Assembly: GCA_019636335.1 (NCBI GenBank)
Contig: JAHBXR010000019.1
Span: 62,001-126,000 of the forward strand
Reading direction: 5' to 3'
DNA from: Pirellulales bacterium
GTDB taxonomy: Bacteria > Planctomycetota > Planctomycetia > Pirellulales > JAEUIK01
Length of the DNA: 64,000 bases
The notes beneath the pieces are model-generated. The model was not told where the DNA came from and did not search any database. It was given only the letters and a program-made list of their open reading frames with translations. The translations under genes were made by a program, and so were the position numbers. Positions 17,344-28,900 of this stretch are shown here, one piece after another (position 1 is the stretch's first letter; each line of letters opens with the position of its first letter).

Positions 17344-19026
17344 TCAGAATGCCCTTCTTGCTGGCGATTGAGCGGCCTGGGCCGCGGGCGCCGTGGGGGC
17401 GGGGTTCGCGGGGAGTTGTTCGGCAGGCTTGCGCTCGAGGATCAGCGCCGTCTCGTCTTCGTAGCGTGGGATCCAATCCTGGCTTTGTCGCAGCACGGGC
17501 GTCAGGATGGGTTGGCGTTCTTTATCGAGCACGACCGTGGTGATGCGATACCGATCGAGCAGCTCCTGCCAGCCTGGCTGGGCGTTGTAGATCTGGATGT
17601 AGTTCTTCCAAACCTCGGCCGGCAGCATGTGCAACTGCGTCGTGACGAACGGTTGCAGGCCGGGCGGGCCATCCCAAGTGAGCCAGTCCCCCCACCACTG
17701 CGGATTCCAAACCTGGCCGCTGGGTGGATTCGCCCGGAGGTAGGCGCTCGCGCCGCGCGGCGTGTAGCGGCTGTAGAGTTGCTCTGGAGTGCGCTCGGCG
17801 CCGCCGAGCAGCGGCCGGCTCAATCCGGATAACGCAAAGGCGATCCACACAAGCACCAGGCAGCAGAGCGTGTAGGTCCACTGGCTGCGCGTCGCCGACT
17901 CGGGCGCTGGTTCTGGCGTGGCCGTGCGCGGCCACCGCCTGTCGGCAATTTCGCCCAGGTGGGGCACGACGACCAGCGCGAACACCGGGGCGTACCAGGC
18001 CAGCATGCGGATCTGCCAGATTGCCGCTAGCCCAAACACACCGAGCAGCAGAACCTCGCGGGGATGGATGGGGCGCCGACTGTGACGCCACACGGCCAGC
18101 AGCACGACCCAAGACAGGGCGAATTCCCAACCGCCGATGCCCGTCAGCACCAGGGGGGTCCACTCCAGCACGTCGCGCAGGTTCGAGTTTGTCATGAACC
18201 CGGTCGCATAAATCAGCAGATCGAGACCGTAGGGGTTCAGCAGGGTTGCGATCGTGGCGATCTCGGTCAGGACGAGCAATTGCCGGACGTCGGTGTCGCC
18301 AGCCACGGCGGCGAACGAGCGCGTCCGCGCGGCGACCAGGATAAGTTGTCCCAGGAAGTAGCACCCCAGCAGGATCAGTCCACAGACGAACGAGCCGTGC
18401 AGATTAGCCCACAGGATGAAGAGCACGGGCACGCCCACCCAAAGGGGCGCATCGAAACGCTGCTGCTCAATCGGCTCTGTGCTGCTGCGACTTCCCCAGC
18501 GACTGCGTGTCAGCAACCAGCACAAGATCGCGAAGCATAGCGCGCCGAACATCTCGGGTCGAATCGTCGAGAGCCGGCTCCAACCGACGGCGCCGAGCAG
18601 CAGCAGCCCCGCCAGCACGAGCGCGATTCGACGCGTTTCAAGGAAAAAGCTCCGCGCAAAGAGCAGATAGGTCGAGAAAACGACGATCGCGAAGGAGTTC
18701 GACAACCATTCGTCGCCACCCCATTGCTGGATCTGCGCGAGGATGACCTGCGAGAGCCACGCCGAGTCGACCACGCGCATGCCTTGGGCCAGCGGCAGGA
18801 AGGGCTCGCTCGTCGGCAACTCGCGATGGGCGAGGATCCATCGGCCATAGTCGACGTGCGACCAGAGATCGGTGTGCCAGAGCGGAATGTAGTTCAGGTA
18901 CAGAAAGAAGGCCGCCAGCGCCGCCACCAGCACGACATGCTTCTTGCGCAGGGCCAAATGCGCGGGGAGCACCGGCGTGAAGAGCGCCTTCTCGGGAGGC
19001 GACGAAGGCTCGCTTGCAACCGACAT
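17344..19026 (-). CDS. Polytopic membrane protein with C-terminal soluble domain, unknown function
   Basis: About 560 residues from the ATG at 19024-19026 (a TTG 21 nt earlier is possible). About ten hydrophobic helices are followed by a soluble C-terminal domain of about 150 residues. The first extracytoplasmic loop contains an acidic/His pattern (WHTDLWSHVDYGRW) like that seen in GT-C type lipid-linked glycosyltransferases, so a glycosyl-transfer role is possible but unproven. It lies between the TPR gene and the membrane-anchored unknown in the exosortase locus, which would fit modification of exported or surface proteins. Confidence 0.75.
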   Translation of the reverse strand: MSVASEPSSPPEKALFTPVLPAHLALRKKHVVLVAALAAFFLYLNYIPLWHTDLWSHVDYGRWILAHRELPTSEPFLPLAQGMRVVDSAWLSQVILAQIQQWGGDEWLSNSFAIVVFSTYLLFARSFFLETRRIALVLAGLLLLGAVGWSRLSTIRPEMFGALCFAILCWLLTRSRWGSRSSTEPIEQQRFDAPLWVGVPVLFILWANLHGSFVCGLILLGCYFLGQLILVAARTRSFAAVAGDTDVRQLLVLTEIATIATLLNPYGLDLLIYATGFMTNSNLRDVLEWTPLVLTGIGGWEFALSWVVLLAVWRHSRRPIHPREVLLLGVFGLAAIWQIRMLAWYAPVFALVVVPHLGEIADRRWPRTATPEPAPESATRSQWTYTLCCLVLVWIAFALSGLSRPLLGGAERTPEQLYSRYTPRGASAYLRANPPSGQVWNPQWWGDWLTWDGPPGLQPFVTTQLHMLPAEVWKNYIQIYNAQPGWQELLDRYRITTVVLDKERQPILTPVLRQSQDWIPRYEDETALILERKPAEQLPANPAPTAPAAQAAQSPARRAF

Positions 19027-19173
19027 AAGCTGGTTCGACGTGCTCAAGGGTGAAGGACAGAAAGTTACCTCGGTAACCGCGCGCGGCGCCCCGCGCCGAC
19101 CGTGGCACGCCCGGCCGACGACTCGTGAGGGAGCCGCCGGCCAGGCAGGGGATCGGCTCGGTAGTCAGCCGTA

Positions 19174-22100
19174 CTACTTCAACGAATCGAGAGCCCGCTG
19201 AGCATCGGCCTCGTCGATGTTCGGCAGTCCCAACGAGAGCGCCTTGGTGAGCGCTTCGCGGGCGGTATCGGCCTGGCCGTTGCTGATTAAAATCATGCCC
19301 TTCTGGTAGAGCAGCAGCGCCTGGTCGGGGTTCTTTTCGAGCGCTTTGTCGACCAGTTGCATACCTTCATCGAGCCGCTCCATCGCACGCAGGATGCGCA
19401 CGTAGCTGTCGATGACCTCGGTCGGCATCATGTCGCGAGACTTCCCCTTCAACGCGTTGTCGAGCAGAGTCAGCCCACGCTCCGGCTGGCCGAACACCGT
19501 GCCCAACAGCAAGGCGAGGTTGTTCGCCGTCACGATATCCTCGGGACGCGCGAGATTGACCTGCTCGAACTGCTTCACGGCCTCGGCCAGCAGATCGCGA
19601 TTGCCCTCGGCCATGCCTTGCGCCATCTGAATTTCACCGAGGCGTCGGGCACATTCGATGGGGTCGCCACCGTTGGTTCGCGCCTGGTTCACCCAGACGG
19701 CCGCCTCGTTGGCCGCGCCGGCCTGGAAGAAAATGCCGGACACCACCAGGCACACTTCCGGGCTGGGGTTTTCTCCGGCGATCTCCTGGATGATCTTCTG
19801 AGCTTCGGGGATACGCTTGCTCTTGGCGAGGATCTCGATCTGCAAACGCGCCAGCGAGAGCTCCTCGGGCATCTCCTCGCGCCCGTCGGCCAGTACGGTG
19901 AGCGCTTCGTCGATGTCGTTATGGCTTTGCAGCAGGCGCGCCAGTTCTCGATAACCAGTCGCGTTCTTGGGTTGCTCGCGAATCAACGTGCGCAGCACGC
20001 CGAACGCCGAATCGTACTGCTCGAGCCGGAACTGCGCGGTCGCCTGCAAGGGGTACAGCTCCCACAGCTCGCGGTTCTGACCGATCGCCGCGATGGCGTG
20101 CCCCGCCGCTTCATCGTAACGATCTTGCATGAAGCAGAGCTTGGCCGCCATGACGCGCGCATCGGTAAAGAGCGGATCGATTTTCAAGATGCGATTCAAC
20201 TCGTCGATGGCTTTGTCGAACTCACGCAGTTCGACCCAAGCCGATGCCTTGACGAGCGACAAAGGCTTGTTGTTGGGCTCCATCTCGTTCAGCTCGCTGC
20301 GACGATCGAGCCGGCACAAGGACAGGATCTCCCAACGCTGCATCAGGTCGCGGAACTGCTTCAGTTCGGTGGCCCCTTCGAAACGCTTGCGCCCCGCGCG
20401 GGCGGCGGCCAGCGCCTCATCGAGCCGCCCCGCTTCGTAATACTCTCGGAACAGTTGCTCGTGAGCCCGATACATGCCGGGCTGCGCCTCGACCAACCGC
20501 TTGGCCACCTCGATCGCCTGATCGTGCTGACCCAAGCCACGCAGCGCCGAGGCCTGCGTGAGGTAGGCATCCCAGTACTGGTTGTTCAACTTCAAGGCGG
20601 CGCGCGAATAATCGAGCGCCTTCTGGTATTGACCCATCGCCTCGGCGGCCTCGGCGCCTTCGACGATCAGCCCGAGTTGCTCGGCCTGGGCCTGTCCCAG
20701 AGCGCTGACCGGCAGCGATTCTTCGATCACCTCCATGGCCAGGTCCGGGCGACCTTCGGCCAGGTGCGTGCGGACCCGCATGAAATCGTTCGCCGTCTTG
20801 GCCTTGGGCTGGATGGCGATCAGTCGGTCGAGCGTCGACTTGGCGACGTCGTACTTTTTCAGCCGCAAGGCGATGTTCCAACGCTGGAACAACAGGTAGG
20901 GGTCTTGCGGGTTCGCCTCGAGCAGCTTGTCGACCTTCAACTCAGCCGCTTCGGGGCCCTCGCGACGAATCAACTCGTCGAGCGCCCCCTCGAGCAGTCT
21001 TTGGGCCTGTTGCCGCATGCTGCTCACGCCCAGCACGCCGGCCAGGGTGTCGATCGCCTGCGAAACGTTTCCCATGCGGGCTTCGGCCAGCGACTTCATG
21101 AACCGTAGCGACGAGCCATTGCGGCCATCAGCGTCCATCTGGGCAAAGAGACGCGCGGCCTCTTCATAGTTCTCCGTGTGCAAGGCGATCTGTGCCCGAA
21201 TCGCCAGGCTGATACCCTTGCCCCCCGGCAGCTTGGCGATCTTGGCCGCCAAGGCGTTCGCCTTCTCCCACTCGTTGTCCGACATGTGGATCTGCGACTT
21301 GATCAGCAGCACCACGGGCTTGTCGGGAAAGCGTTCCTCCATCTTGACGAGGAACTCGTCGACTTCATCGCGACGTCCTTCGCGCAACAGATACGTCACG
21401 AACTGGTGGTGCGCTTCGAGGTTTTCGGGGTGCTCGTCGACGAAGTTGCGCAGCAACTCGTCGGCCTGGTCTTTCTGATCCAGCTCCCAATAGGCGGTCA
21501 CCTGAGCCAGCAGCAGCCCCAGATCGTGGGGAAAGTCCGTGCGGGCCGCGGCCAGACGGCGCAAGGCTTCGTCGCGCTGTCCCGAAGCCCAAAGGTACTG
21601 CACACGCAGCTCGCGGGCACGCGGAGCCAGCTCGCGATCGACTTCGATGGCCTGCAGGTGGACTTCGGCAGCTTCGTAGCGGTTCAGATCGATCAAGGTC
21701 CGCGCCTGGGCGAGATGGATCTGCGGGGCGCTACTCAGGAAGCCGCCGGCGATCTTCTCGGCATCGTTCACGGTCAGATCGGCGATCTGCGGATGGAGCC
21801 GATCGAGATACTCGAGCGCGTCCTCTTTCATGCCCAGCCGCAACAGGTTCTCTGCCATGGTAACGTTCACCAGGAACGTGTCCCCCATGAGCTGGCGGGC
21901 CTGGGAGATTTCCTCGATCGACTTTTCGCGGTTGCCGTCGACCATGGCCACCAGGCCCGCGACGAGATGAGCCCAACCCTGGTAATTCTTGTTCGTGCTC
22001 GCCTTGAGCACTTTGACGTGGGGCTCGGTTAGCCGAAATTTGCCGGCCCGCATCAACTCCGTGCAGTAAAGGTGATGCAGACGAAGCACCTGGTCCGACA

Positions 22101-23190
22101 TTTCTGTCGAGGATTCCGAGGCACGGACGATGCCTTGGTCGAGATAGCGGAAGCCCGCGTCATCGTTGCCGGCAGCGAACGCCGAGCGAGCCAAGGCCCA
22201 ATAGATACGCGGCGTGGCGGTCTGCGCCGCGATGGCTTTCTTGGCCAGCGTTTCGACGCGCGCCGCGATCGCCGCACGGCGTTCTCGCTCTTCCTCACTA
22301 TCGGTCGGCGTCGAAAAATTCGGCAGGATCGCGATGTGTGCCCGGGCCGCGGTATCGCTGATCAGGCCGATCATGCGCGGCTCGTTGCCGACGAGCTTGA
22401 GCAGACGCTCGAGCACGTCGAGCGCCACGCCGAGACGGACCTGGCCCGCTTCGACGCCGGGGGCCATTTCGACCCCCGCGGCCAGCAGCCGCATCAACTG
22501 CTCTTGCTGCGGGCCAGTCATCCCCTGGAGTTGCTCGTCCGTCAGATTACTGGTCAACGAGACGGCCTGTTCCACTAACTCGTTGGTGCGCTTCGGATCC
22601 TTGAGCCCGTCGACGATCTGGGCCTTGAGCATCAAGGTCGCGAGCGAGGGGGTCTTTTCGAGTTCGGAGACCTTGTCGAGCCGCGAGAGTGCTTCCTCCA
22701 ACTGTCCCGCCTGATGGGCCTGCCGCGCCAGCACGAACTGCGCGGTGGCATCGTTGGGATCGAGCCGCGAGACGATCGTGGCCGTGCGAATCGCCACCGG
22801 TTCCGCCTCGCCACCGTAGTCGACGAAGGCGTGCATCAACAGACGCTGGATGTCGAGATTGTCGGGCGCCAGGTCCGCGGCGCGGATCAATTCCTCCATC
22901 GCCGGACGTTCTGACGCGAACGACGCGCGGGGGTTTTGTTTCTTCGCTTCTTCGACCAGCAATTCCGCGATCATCACGCGGGCCTGTGCGTTATTGGGCT
23001 CTTTCTGCAGCAAGCGACGCAGGTGGACAATCGCCGTCGGGTAGTCCCCCGCCTCGCGCGCGGCGTCGGCCTTGTTCTTGTCGAAGCTGGGTTGATCTCG
23101 CAGCATGTTCAGGCCCAACAGCCCTGCCACGATCAGGATCATGGCCACGAGCAGGCCACGCACGAGATAACGCGTCGTCGAAATTGCCAC
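19174..23190 (-). CDS. Giant TPR protein of the exosortase locus (PrsT-like role possible)
   Basis: 1338 residues from a GTG start with GAGGA upstream. One N-terminal membrane helix (YLVRGLLVAMILIVAGLLGL) is followed by a continuous array of TPR-type helical hairpins covering nearly the whole chain (for example AREAGDYPTAIVHLRRLL, ALDYSRAALKLNNQYWDAYL, AREALTKALSLGL). The layout predicts a membrane-tethered superhelical scaffold outside the cytoplasm. Large TPR proteins (PrsT type) are typical companions of exosortase in PEP-CTERM/EPS loci. 75 nt separate it from epsI. The number of repeats needs a profile search. Confidence 0.88.
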   Translation of the reverse strand: MAISTTRYLVRGLLVAMILIVAGLLGLNMLRDQPSFDKNKADAAREAGDYPTAIVHLRRLLQKEPNNAQARVMIAELLVEEAKKQNPRASFASERPAMEELIRAADLAPDNLDIQRLLMHAFVDYGGEAEPVAIRTATIVSRLDPNDATAQFVLARQAHQAGQLEEALSRLDKVSELEKTPSLATLMLKAQIVDGLKDPKRTNELVEQAVSLTSNLTDEQLQGMTGPQQEQLMRLLAAGVEMAPGVEAGQVRLGVALDVLERLLKLVGNEPRMIGLISDTAARAHIAILPNFSTPTDSEEERERRAAIAARVETLAKKAIAAQTATPRIYWALARSAFAAGNDDAGFRYLDQGIVRASESSTEMSDQVLRLHHLYCTELMRAGKFRLTEPHVKVLKASTNKNYQGWAHLVAGLVAMVDGNREKSIEEISQARQLMGDTFLVNVTMAENLLRLGMKEDALEYLDRLHPQIADLTVNDAEKIAGGFLSSAPQIHLAQARTLIDLNRYEAAEVHLQAIEVDRELAPRARELRVQYLWASGQRDEALRRLAAARTDFPHDLGLLLAQVTAYWELDQKDQADELLRNFVDEHPENLEAHHQFVTYLLREGRRDEVDEFLVKMEERFPDKPVVLLIKSQIHMSDNEWEKANALAAKIAKLPGGKGISLAIRAQIALHTENYEEAARLFAQMDADGRNGSSLRFMKSLAEARMGNVSQAIDTLAGVLGVSSMRQQAQRLLEGALDELIRREGPEAAELKVDKLLEANPQDPYLLFQRWNIALRLKKYDVAKSTLDRLIAIQPKAKTANDFMRVRTHLAEGRPDLAMEVIEESLPVSALGQAQAEQLGLIVEGAEAAEAMGQYQKALDYSRAALKLNNQYWDAYLTQASALRGLGQHDQAIEVAKRLVEAQPGMYRAHEQLFREYYEAGRLDEALAAARAGRKRFEGATELKQFRDLMQRWEILSLCRLDRRSELNEMEPNNKPLSLVKASAWVELREFDKAIDELNRILKIDPLFTDARVMAAKLCFMQDRYDEAAGHAIAAIGQNRELWELYPLQATAQFRLEQYDSAFGVLRTLIREQPKNATGYRELARLLQSHNDIDEALTVLADGREEMPEELSLARLQIEILAKSKRIPEAQKIIQEIAGENPSPEVCLVVSGIFFQAGAANEAAVWVNQARTNGGDPIECARRLGEIQMAQGMAEGNRDLLAEAVKQFEQVNLARPEDIVTANNLALLLGTVFGQPERGLTLLDNALKGKSRDMMPTEVIDSYVRILRAMERLDEGMQLVDKALEKNPDQALLLYQKGMILISNGQADTAREALTKALSLGLPNIDEADAQRALDSLK

Positions 23191-23265
23191 GGCAGTCGTT
23201 CCTCACCGGAAAGAGGAGAATGAAAGGGTCTGGGTGGCGTTCCGTCGCCGTGTACGTGTGGGCGC

Positions 23266-24003
23266 CTAACTACTAGTCGGGGCGCCGGCGCTGCCCGGCC
23301 GGGCAGCGGCTTCTGTCTCGGTTGCGGTGGTTCCGTCGTCGACGCGAATCACCGGGCTGCGGCGGCTGCCGCGTTCGGCGTGCGGCGGCAGGATCTCCTG
23401 CACGGCCGCGTCCAGATCGATCACGAATTGTTGCAGCGTCTCGACGTCGGCACCCGCCGGCGCGAAGACTTCGAGGGTCATGCTCGAAGGACGCTTGCGC
23501 ATCCGCTGAAAGGTACGCTGCAATTCGTCGAGCTCTTCGTTCGGCGGTGGATTCAACGTGTAGTGCCAGTAGAAGACCCACTGGCTGTCTTGCTGCGTGC
23601 CGAATTGGTATTGCTGGACGGGCTGCGGGAAGCCAGGCACGTCGAGCGTCGTGCGGGCCGAGGTGTTTTCTGGTCGGCCCGCCACGGCCATGCAGATCTC
23701 GGGATGGTGGCCGCGATCTTCGCCATCGGCCGCGTAGACGATCCACACCAACGCGCCTTGGATATTGCCGAGGCGATAGGCACGCTGGATATAGTCCTCG
23801 CCAAATTTTTGATTCTCGTCGGTGACTTCGACGTCTTCTCCCACCCAACCGCCGATTTCCATCGGCAGTTCGGCCAGCGGACGAGCCGGCATCACGGTCT
23901 GTAACTCGCCAGGAGCTTTCAGGTATTGCACGAGCAGCAGGTGCGCCAACAGGCACGCGCCGACGACCACTGCGACTGCGATGAGACGTAGGCCGAATTT
24001 CAC
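23266..24003 (-). CDS. epsI: EpsI domain protein (DUF3485), exosortase-associated
   Basis: About 245 residues from a GTG at 24001-24003 with GAGGG upstream; longer frames add an Arg/Cys-rich stretch that looks non-coding. One N-terminal membrane helix is followed by the EpsI domain. Hallmarks are LPMEIGGWVGEDVEVTDE, a central HHPEICM motif (the invariant Cys/His region of the family) and a WVFYWHYTLN segment. EpsI occurs fused to or beside exosortase in many genomes; its exact reaction is unknown. It lies directly downstream of the exosortase gene. Confidence 0.88.
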   Translation of the reverse strand: MKFGLRLIAVAVVVGACLLAHLLLVQYLKAPGELQTVMPARPLAELPMEIGGWVGEDVEVTDENQKFGEDYIQRAYRLGNIQGALVWIVYAADGEDRGHHPEICMAVAGRPENTSARTTLDVPGFPQPVQQYQFGTQQDSQWVFYWHYTLNPPPNEELDELQRTFQRMRKRPSSMTLEVFAPAGADVETLQQFVIDLDAAVQEILPPHAERGSRRSPVIRVDDGTTATETEAAARPGSAGAPTSS

Positions 24004-24165
24004 CAGGAAACACCCTCGGGCGAACCATCTTCGACACGAATCAGCCGCCCCACGCGACCTTGTCACCGAGCGCGAACTCGCCGAACGGCTCGCTCTGCAA
24101 ACGCTCGTGACGCCCCTTCGACAACAACTCACGCTCGCTACGTACGAAACTGCCGCAGCGCTACT

Positions 24166-25155
24166 CTAGCTCGGTTCGGTCGCCACGGTATTCGTGGCGG
24201 CGCCATCCGCACGCGTGGCGTCCGTTTCCGAATTACCATCCTGGCGACGTCCGCCCCAACCGTAGGCGTCGTCCAGGTTCGCCAGAAACAAAGCCGTGGC
24301 CACCATTAGTACTGTCCCTAATACCAGCATAAGGAGTCCTTCGATCGTGTGAAACACCCCCTCGGCCCATTCTCGCCCGAACAGCAGCAGGATGAACGCG
24401 GTGACCAGCACGCGAACGCAATTCGTCGCGATGGCGATGGGCAACCCCATCATGCCGACGACCCATTTGTAGGCCCGGCCGCGATCGCTCAAATGCGCCA
24501 AGATGACCCCCAGCGCCAAAAACGCCGTGATCTGCCGCGTGCCGCTGCACGCCGGTCCGACCTCCAGGTATCCGGCGGATAATTGCAGTTTGTAGCCCTC
24601 GCGGTAGACGGGAATTTGCAGCACTTCCAGCACGAAGGTCGAGACCACGCTCACGAGCTCTTGCAGGAAAACCGCCAGGGGCTGGTAGATCGCCATCGGC
24701 AAGGGGGCCGCAAACAGCAGGAAGAACACGGCGAAGCTGTAGCCACGACTGACCTCGTTGCCCCCCATCGCCAGCAGAAAACCACGCAGGATGAACACCA
24801 GACCCAGTAAGTCGAACAAGGGCTGAGCCACGAACCAGCCCGCCAGATGAATCATGAATCCCAGGGCGATCTCTAGCACCCCCAGCAGCACGGTCTGGCG
24901 CGGCACGTTCGCTCGAAAGGGTGGGCCCACCTGTTGCCAGCCCAGATAGGTTAAGTAGGCACAGACCAAGGGAATAAAGAACCCATGCGAGTAGTTCGGG
25001 TCGTTCTCCCAGGTGTTCACGAGCTGCACGAAGCTGTCGCGGTACATGACACCAAGGGCGGCCGCGAGCAGTCCCCATGCTGTCCAGCCCCACCAGCCGG
25101 CGGGCGAGTCGGCCCGCCACGAGGGGGCTGGGGCTGCTGTAGACGACGTCGACAT
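24166..25155 (-). CDS. Exosortase (cysteine transpeptidase-like membrane enzyme)
   Basis: About 329 residues from the ATG at 25153-25155; polytopic with about eight helices. The catalytic triad of exosortases is visible: Cys203 in GPACSGTRQ, Arg248 in TNCVRV and His269 in FHTIEG. The early motif NDPNYSHGFFIPLV is also typical. It should cleave PEP-CTERM signals of exported proteins such as the divergently encoded 25944-29591 product. The C-terminal 35 residues are a polar tail after the last helix. The exosortase subfamily cannot be named from the sequence alone. Confidence 0.95.
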   Translation of the reverse strand: MSTSSTAAPAPSWRADSPAGWWGWTAWGLLAAALGVMYRDSFVQLVNTWENDPNYSHGFFIPLVCAYLTYLGWQQVGPPFRANVPRQTVLLGVLEIALGFMIHLAGWFVAQPLFDLLGLVFILRGFLLAMGGNEVSRGYSFAVFFLLFAAPLPMAIYQPLAVFLQELVSVVSTFVLEVLQIPVYREGYKLQLSAGYLEVGPACSGTRQITAFLALGVILAHLSDRGRAYKWVVGMMGLPIAIATNCVRVLVTAFILLLFGREWAEGVFHTIEGLLMLVLGTVLMVATALFLANLDDAYGWGGRRQDGNSETDATRADGAATNTVATEPS

Positions 25156-25943
25156 CGAAGGCACCGCTACCGGGTTCGAGTGAAAACGGGATCGTGGCGT
25201 CTGGGCCGTCGGGGGACGAGAAACGCCGCCTCCTACCAGCCACACAAGGCAACCCGCGAGGTGCATTCAAGTGTGGATGAGGCTGGCTTGGCACGCTGGT
25301 AGACGGGCACATCGAACCGGCTATGCCCGTGCTACAACTGGCGATTCGCGCGAAGCGAGCCGTCAGATCCCCCCCGGGACGGTCGAGAACGTGCCTTCCA
25401 GTTTAACCATGATCCCTGCGCACGCGAGCAGAAAGCAAAAAAAGCAGCCCGACGAAAGGTCGTGGAGAAGTGTCGAGGGAAATCGAAAAGATTTTCAAGA
25501 ATTTACTGGCAGACCAAAAAACGGCTTGGTAAACTCGGCGACCGTGGTAGCTATGGTCAAGCGATAGCATATGCGCGGATAAAAGGGCCTTTTGCACGAT
25601 GTTGAGAGTCAGCGGCCAAGCCAGCATGGCGTTTCGGGCGAGGCGCAAAGACACCTTAACAATGTAAATGGCGCCAGTAAGCCGGCATTTACGCTTTCTA
25701 CGGATTTTGAGCGGCGGGTGATGAACATTGTTTTCCCTAACTAACTTACAGGTCGTTGGTTCAAAAAACGTGTCGCGCAAGGCACGGATTTTGCTTTACA
25801 AGTCGTAGCTTACTGTGCACCTACTGCGCGGGTTGCTTGCAAACCCGCTGTCAGCGGGGGGGATTGAGACAACATTGATGGCGGTTGGCCTCGGTTTCGC
25901 CAAACCTAGCTCAGCTGATCGAACCTCTAGGAAGGGCCAGCAA
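25156..25943. other. Intergenic region between exosortase and the PEP-CTERM protein gene
   Basis: 788 nt without a convincing gene on either strand; locally AT-richer near 25480-25800. It should hold divergent promoters. Near the PEP-CTERM start two overlapping hairpins exclude each other: 25828-25834 with 25842-25848, and 25845-25850 with 25852-25857. A good Shine-Dalgarno sequence (GGAAGGG) lies before the ATG at 25944. Confidence 0.5.
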
Positions 25944-28900
25944 ATGAGTTCTCTGCGGACCAAGTTTCTTGTAGCGTCGCTACTTTCCCTGGCTATGTGT
26001 GTTGCCACGGAACGTGCGTCGGCTATTCCACTGACGTTTATTGACGGTGGTGGTGACGATCAGTCGTTTACGGCTACGATCACCGCCACGGGCGGTGTGA
26101 CGGTGAGTGGCCAGATCAACTTCACCTTGCGGACCTCGCTCGGTTTCCTGGGTAATGCCTCGGCGCCGGGTAATATTAACATCAACCCGCAGTTCAGCGC
26201 GATCTCGCTGACGGATGGTATCAACCCGGGTCCTGTCAGCATTAACCGGAATCCGACCGGTTCGGGTACGTTGACGCTCGCTAGCCCCCCGCAGTCGTTG
26301 CAGAACGCGGTGGTCAGCAACGTCACGGCGAACCTGCTCGGGCCTGGCGGTGCGGTTCCGCTTCAGTCGAACACGATCAGTTTCAATGGTGACGGTAATA
26401 TCACCCTGATTGGCATCAACTTCGACTTGAGTGCCAACGTGCAGGCCGACTTGACCGGCCAGATTGGCTCGCTGACGTATCAGCAGACCGGCAGCAATAT
26501 GTTCAACGCACCGGGTACCTTGGCTGCCACGCCACCAAATAACTTCTCGACCAACTACCTGATCGATTCGTCAGGGAGCGGTGGTAACCTCGGTGGTGCC
26601 TTGACGGGCGATATCAGCGGTAACGCGAATTTGAATATCGCTGGCCTCTTTAATACCCCCTTCAATCTCGGCACGATTGCGTCGATCAACGAAGTATTGA
26701 ACGAGGCAATTCCGACGTTGGCTGGTACCGGTTCGATTCAAGACTTGGAGCCGGGGGTGTTCAGTGGCCCTGGTCGCGATATCCGCACCACGGTCAACCC
26801 TTCGGTGCCGAGCTTCATCCCGCTAGCGTTCAACTTCGCCGCCACTTCGGTGGAAAATTTGACGCAGCAGGTCACGAACATCGATGCCGCTGGTGCCACC
26901 TGGACGGCCTGGATCTCTGGTGTCATTACGTTCAACATGGGCATCGACATCACGGTGTCGGGTTTGGACATTAAATTGCAGGATACAACCGCAGATGCCT
27001 TGCAGGTGCCGGTGCTGACCACCACGCCCTCGGCCGGTGGTACGCTCAACTTTGGTAACGTGCTCGTTGGCACGGCCCAAAACGGTAATCTCACGGTTCA
27101 AAACCTGGGTACGAACGGCAGTGTGATCTCGGGTACCTTCCCGAACGGTGGTGGTGAGTTTAGCCCCCTCTCGTTCCAGGCGTTTGGTCCCATCGCGGCG
27201 AACACCCCGGGTGAAACGCGAGTCTATACCTACACGCCCACTGGCCGTGGTGCGGACACGCTGAATCGCACGATCACGAGCGATTCGGGGAGTGCGCCCG
27301 TTCAGTTTGCGGGTCGTGGCGTGGCTCCGGTCTCGGCTGCCACCGGGGGTGACGCGGGCTATGTGCTCGTCGGTACCTCGGGCAACGCCATCTCGACGGT
27401 CACCAACAACGGTGACGGTAATCTGTCGGGCCTGGGCGCCGTCAGTAACTTGAATGGTACCGCTTCGGGTGGTGGTGGTGAGTTCGTTCTGTCGGGTCCC
27501 GCTGGCATCAGCCTGTTGGATCACACCTCGACGAATCTGAATTACACCTACACGCCCACCTCGCGTGGTGCCGATTCGCAGAATATCACGCACGGCTTCA
27601 GCAATGGTAACCCGAGCGGTAACAATACCGCTCATAACCAGACGGTCACGGTCACCGGCCAGGGTGTTGCCCCGGTCAGTGCCGCGACGGGCGCCGCGGT
27701 CAACACGCCGGGTGCCTATACCCTGGTGGGTACGACTGGTCAGGCCACGGCGACGGTCACCAACAATGGTGACGGTAACCTCTCGGGTCTGGGTGCGGTC
27801 AGCAATCTCAACGGCACGGCCTCGGGTGGTGCTGGCGAGTTCTCGCTGAACGGTTCGAACGTGATCAGCCTGCCGGATCACACCTCGCAAAATCTGGTGT
27901 ACGACTACAACCCGACCGCGCGTGGTGCCGATTCGGAAAACATCACGCACGTCTTCACCAACGGTAGCCCGGATGGCACCAACTCGGCTCACAACCTGCA
28001 GGTCACGCTGACTGGTCAGGGTGTGGCTCCGTTGGCCGCCGCGGCCGGTGGCGCCGTGAGTGTGCCGGGCGCCTATACGCTGGTCGGCACGACGGGCCAG
28101 GTGATTACCTCGGTCACCAACAACGGTGACGGTAACCTCTCGGGTCTGGGTGCGATCAGCAATCTGAACGGTACGTTGTCGGGCGGTGCTGGTGAGTTCT
28201 CCTTGTCCAGTCCGGCTGTGGTGAGCGTCCCCGATCATACGACGATCAACCCCGTGTATGATTACAACCCGACCGCTCGTGGTGCGGATTCGGAGAATCT
28301 GGTCCACAGCTTCACGAATGGTAATCCGGACGGCACCAACACGGCCGTCAACCTGCAGATCAACGTGACTGGTCAGGGTGTGGCCCCGCTGACGACTCCG
28401 GTCGATCAGTCGGCCAACAACGCCGGCTTCATCCTGGTTGGTACTTCGGGCACCGCTTCGGTCTCGATGACCAACAACGGTGACGGTAATCTGTCGGGTC
28501 TGGGTGCGGTCAGCAACCTGAACGGCACGCTGCCGACGACACTGGGTGAGTTCAATCTGACCAGCTCCCCCACGCCGCTCGGAACGATCAGCGTTCCCGA
28601 TCACACCACGCACACCTACTCGTATACCTATACGCCGACGGGTCGTGGTGCGGACTCGGAAAATGGTCTGATGTCGTTCACGAATGGTAGCCCCGATGGT
28701 ACCAACCAGGCCACGAGCGAGGCCTACGTCGTTCAGGGTCAAGGTGTTGCCCCTGTGCAGGCTACTTCCTCGGTTGACGCTCCTCTTACCCGTATCACCT
28801 ACCTGACTCCGGGTCCGGGCAACACGAATCCGCCCTCGGTCACGGTGCATAACAATGGTGACGGCAACTTGTCGGGCCTAGGTGCGGTCAGCAACCTGAA

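Noticed and set aside
25288-25303. TTGGCACG element that looks like a sigma-54 -24 half
   Set aside because: The -12 half at the required spacing reads GA instead of GC, and it lies more than 600 nt from the PEP-CTERM start.
26823-28850. Long open frame antisense to the PEP-CTERM repeat gene
   Set aside because: Its translation is Arg/Thr-rich and mirrors the tandem repeats of the real gene; the sense frame has a signal peptide, a complete PEP-CTERM signal and a terminator.
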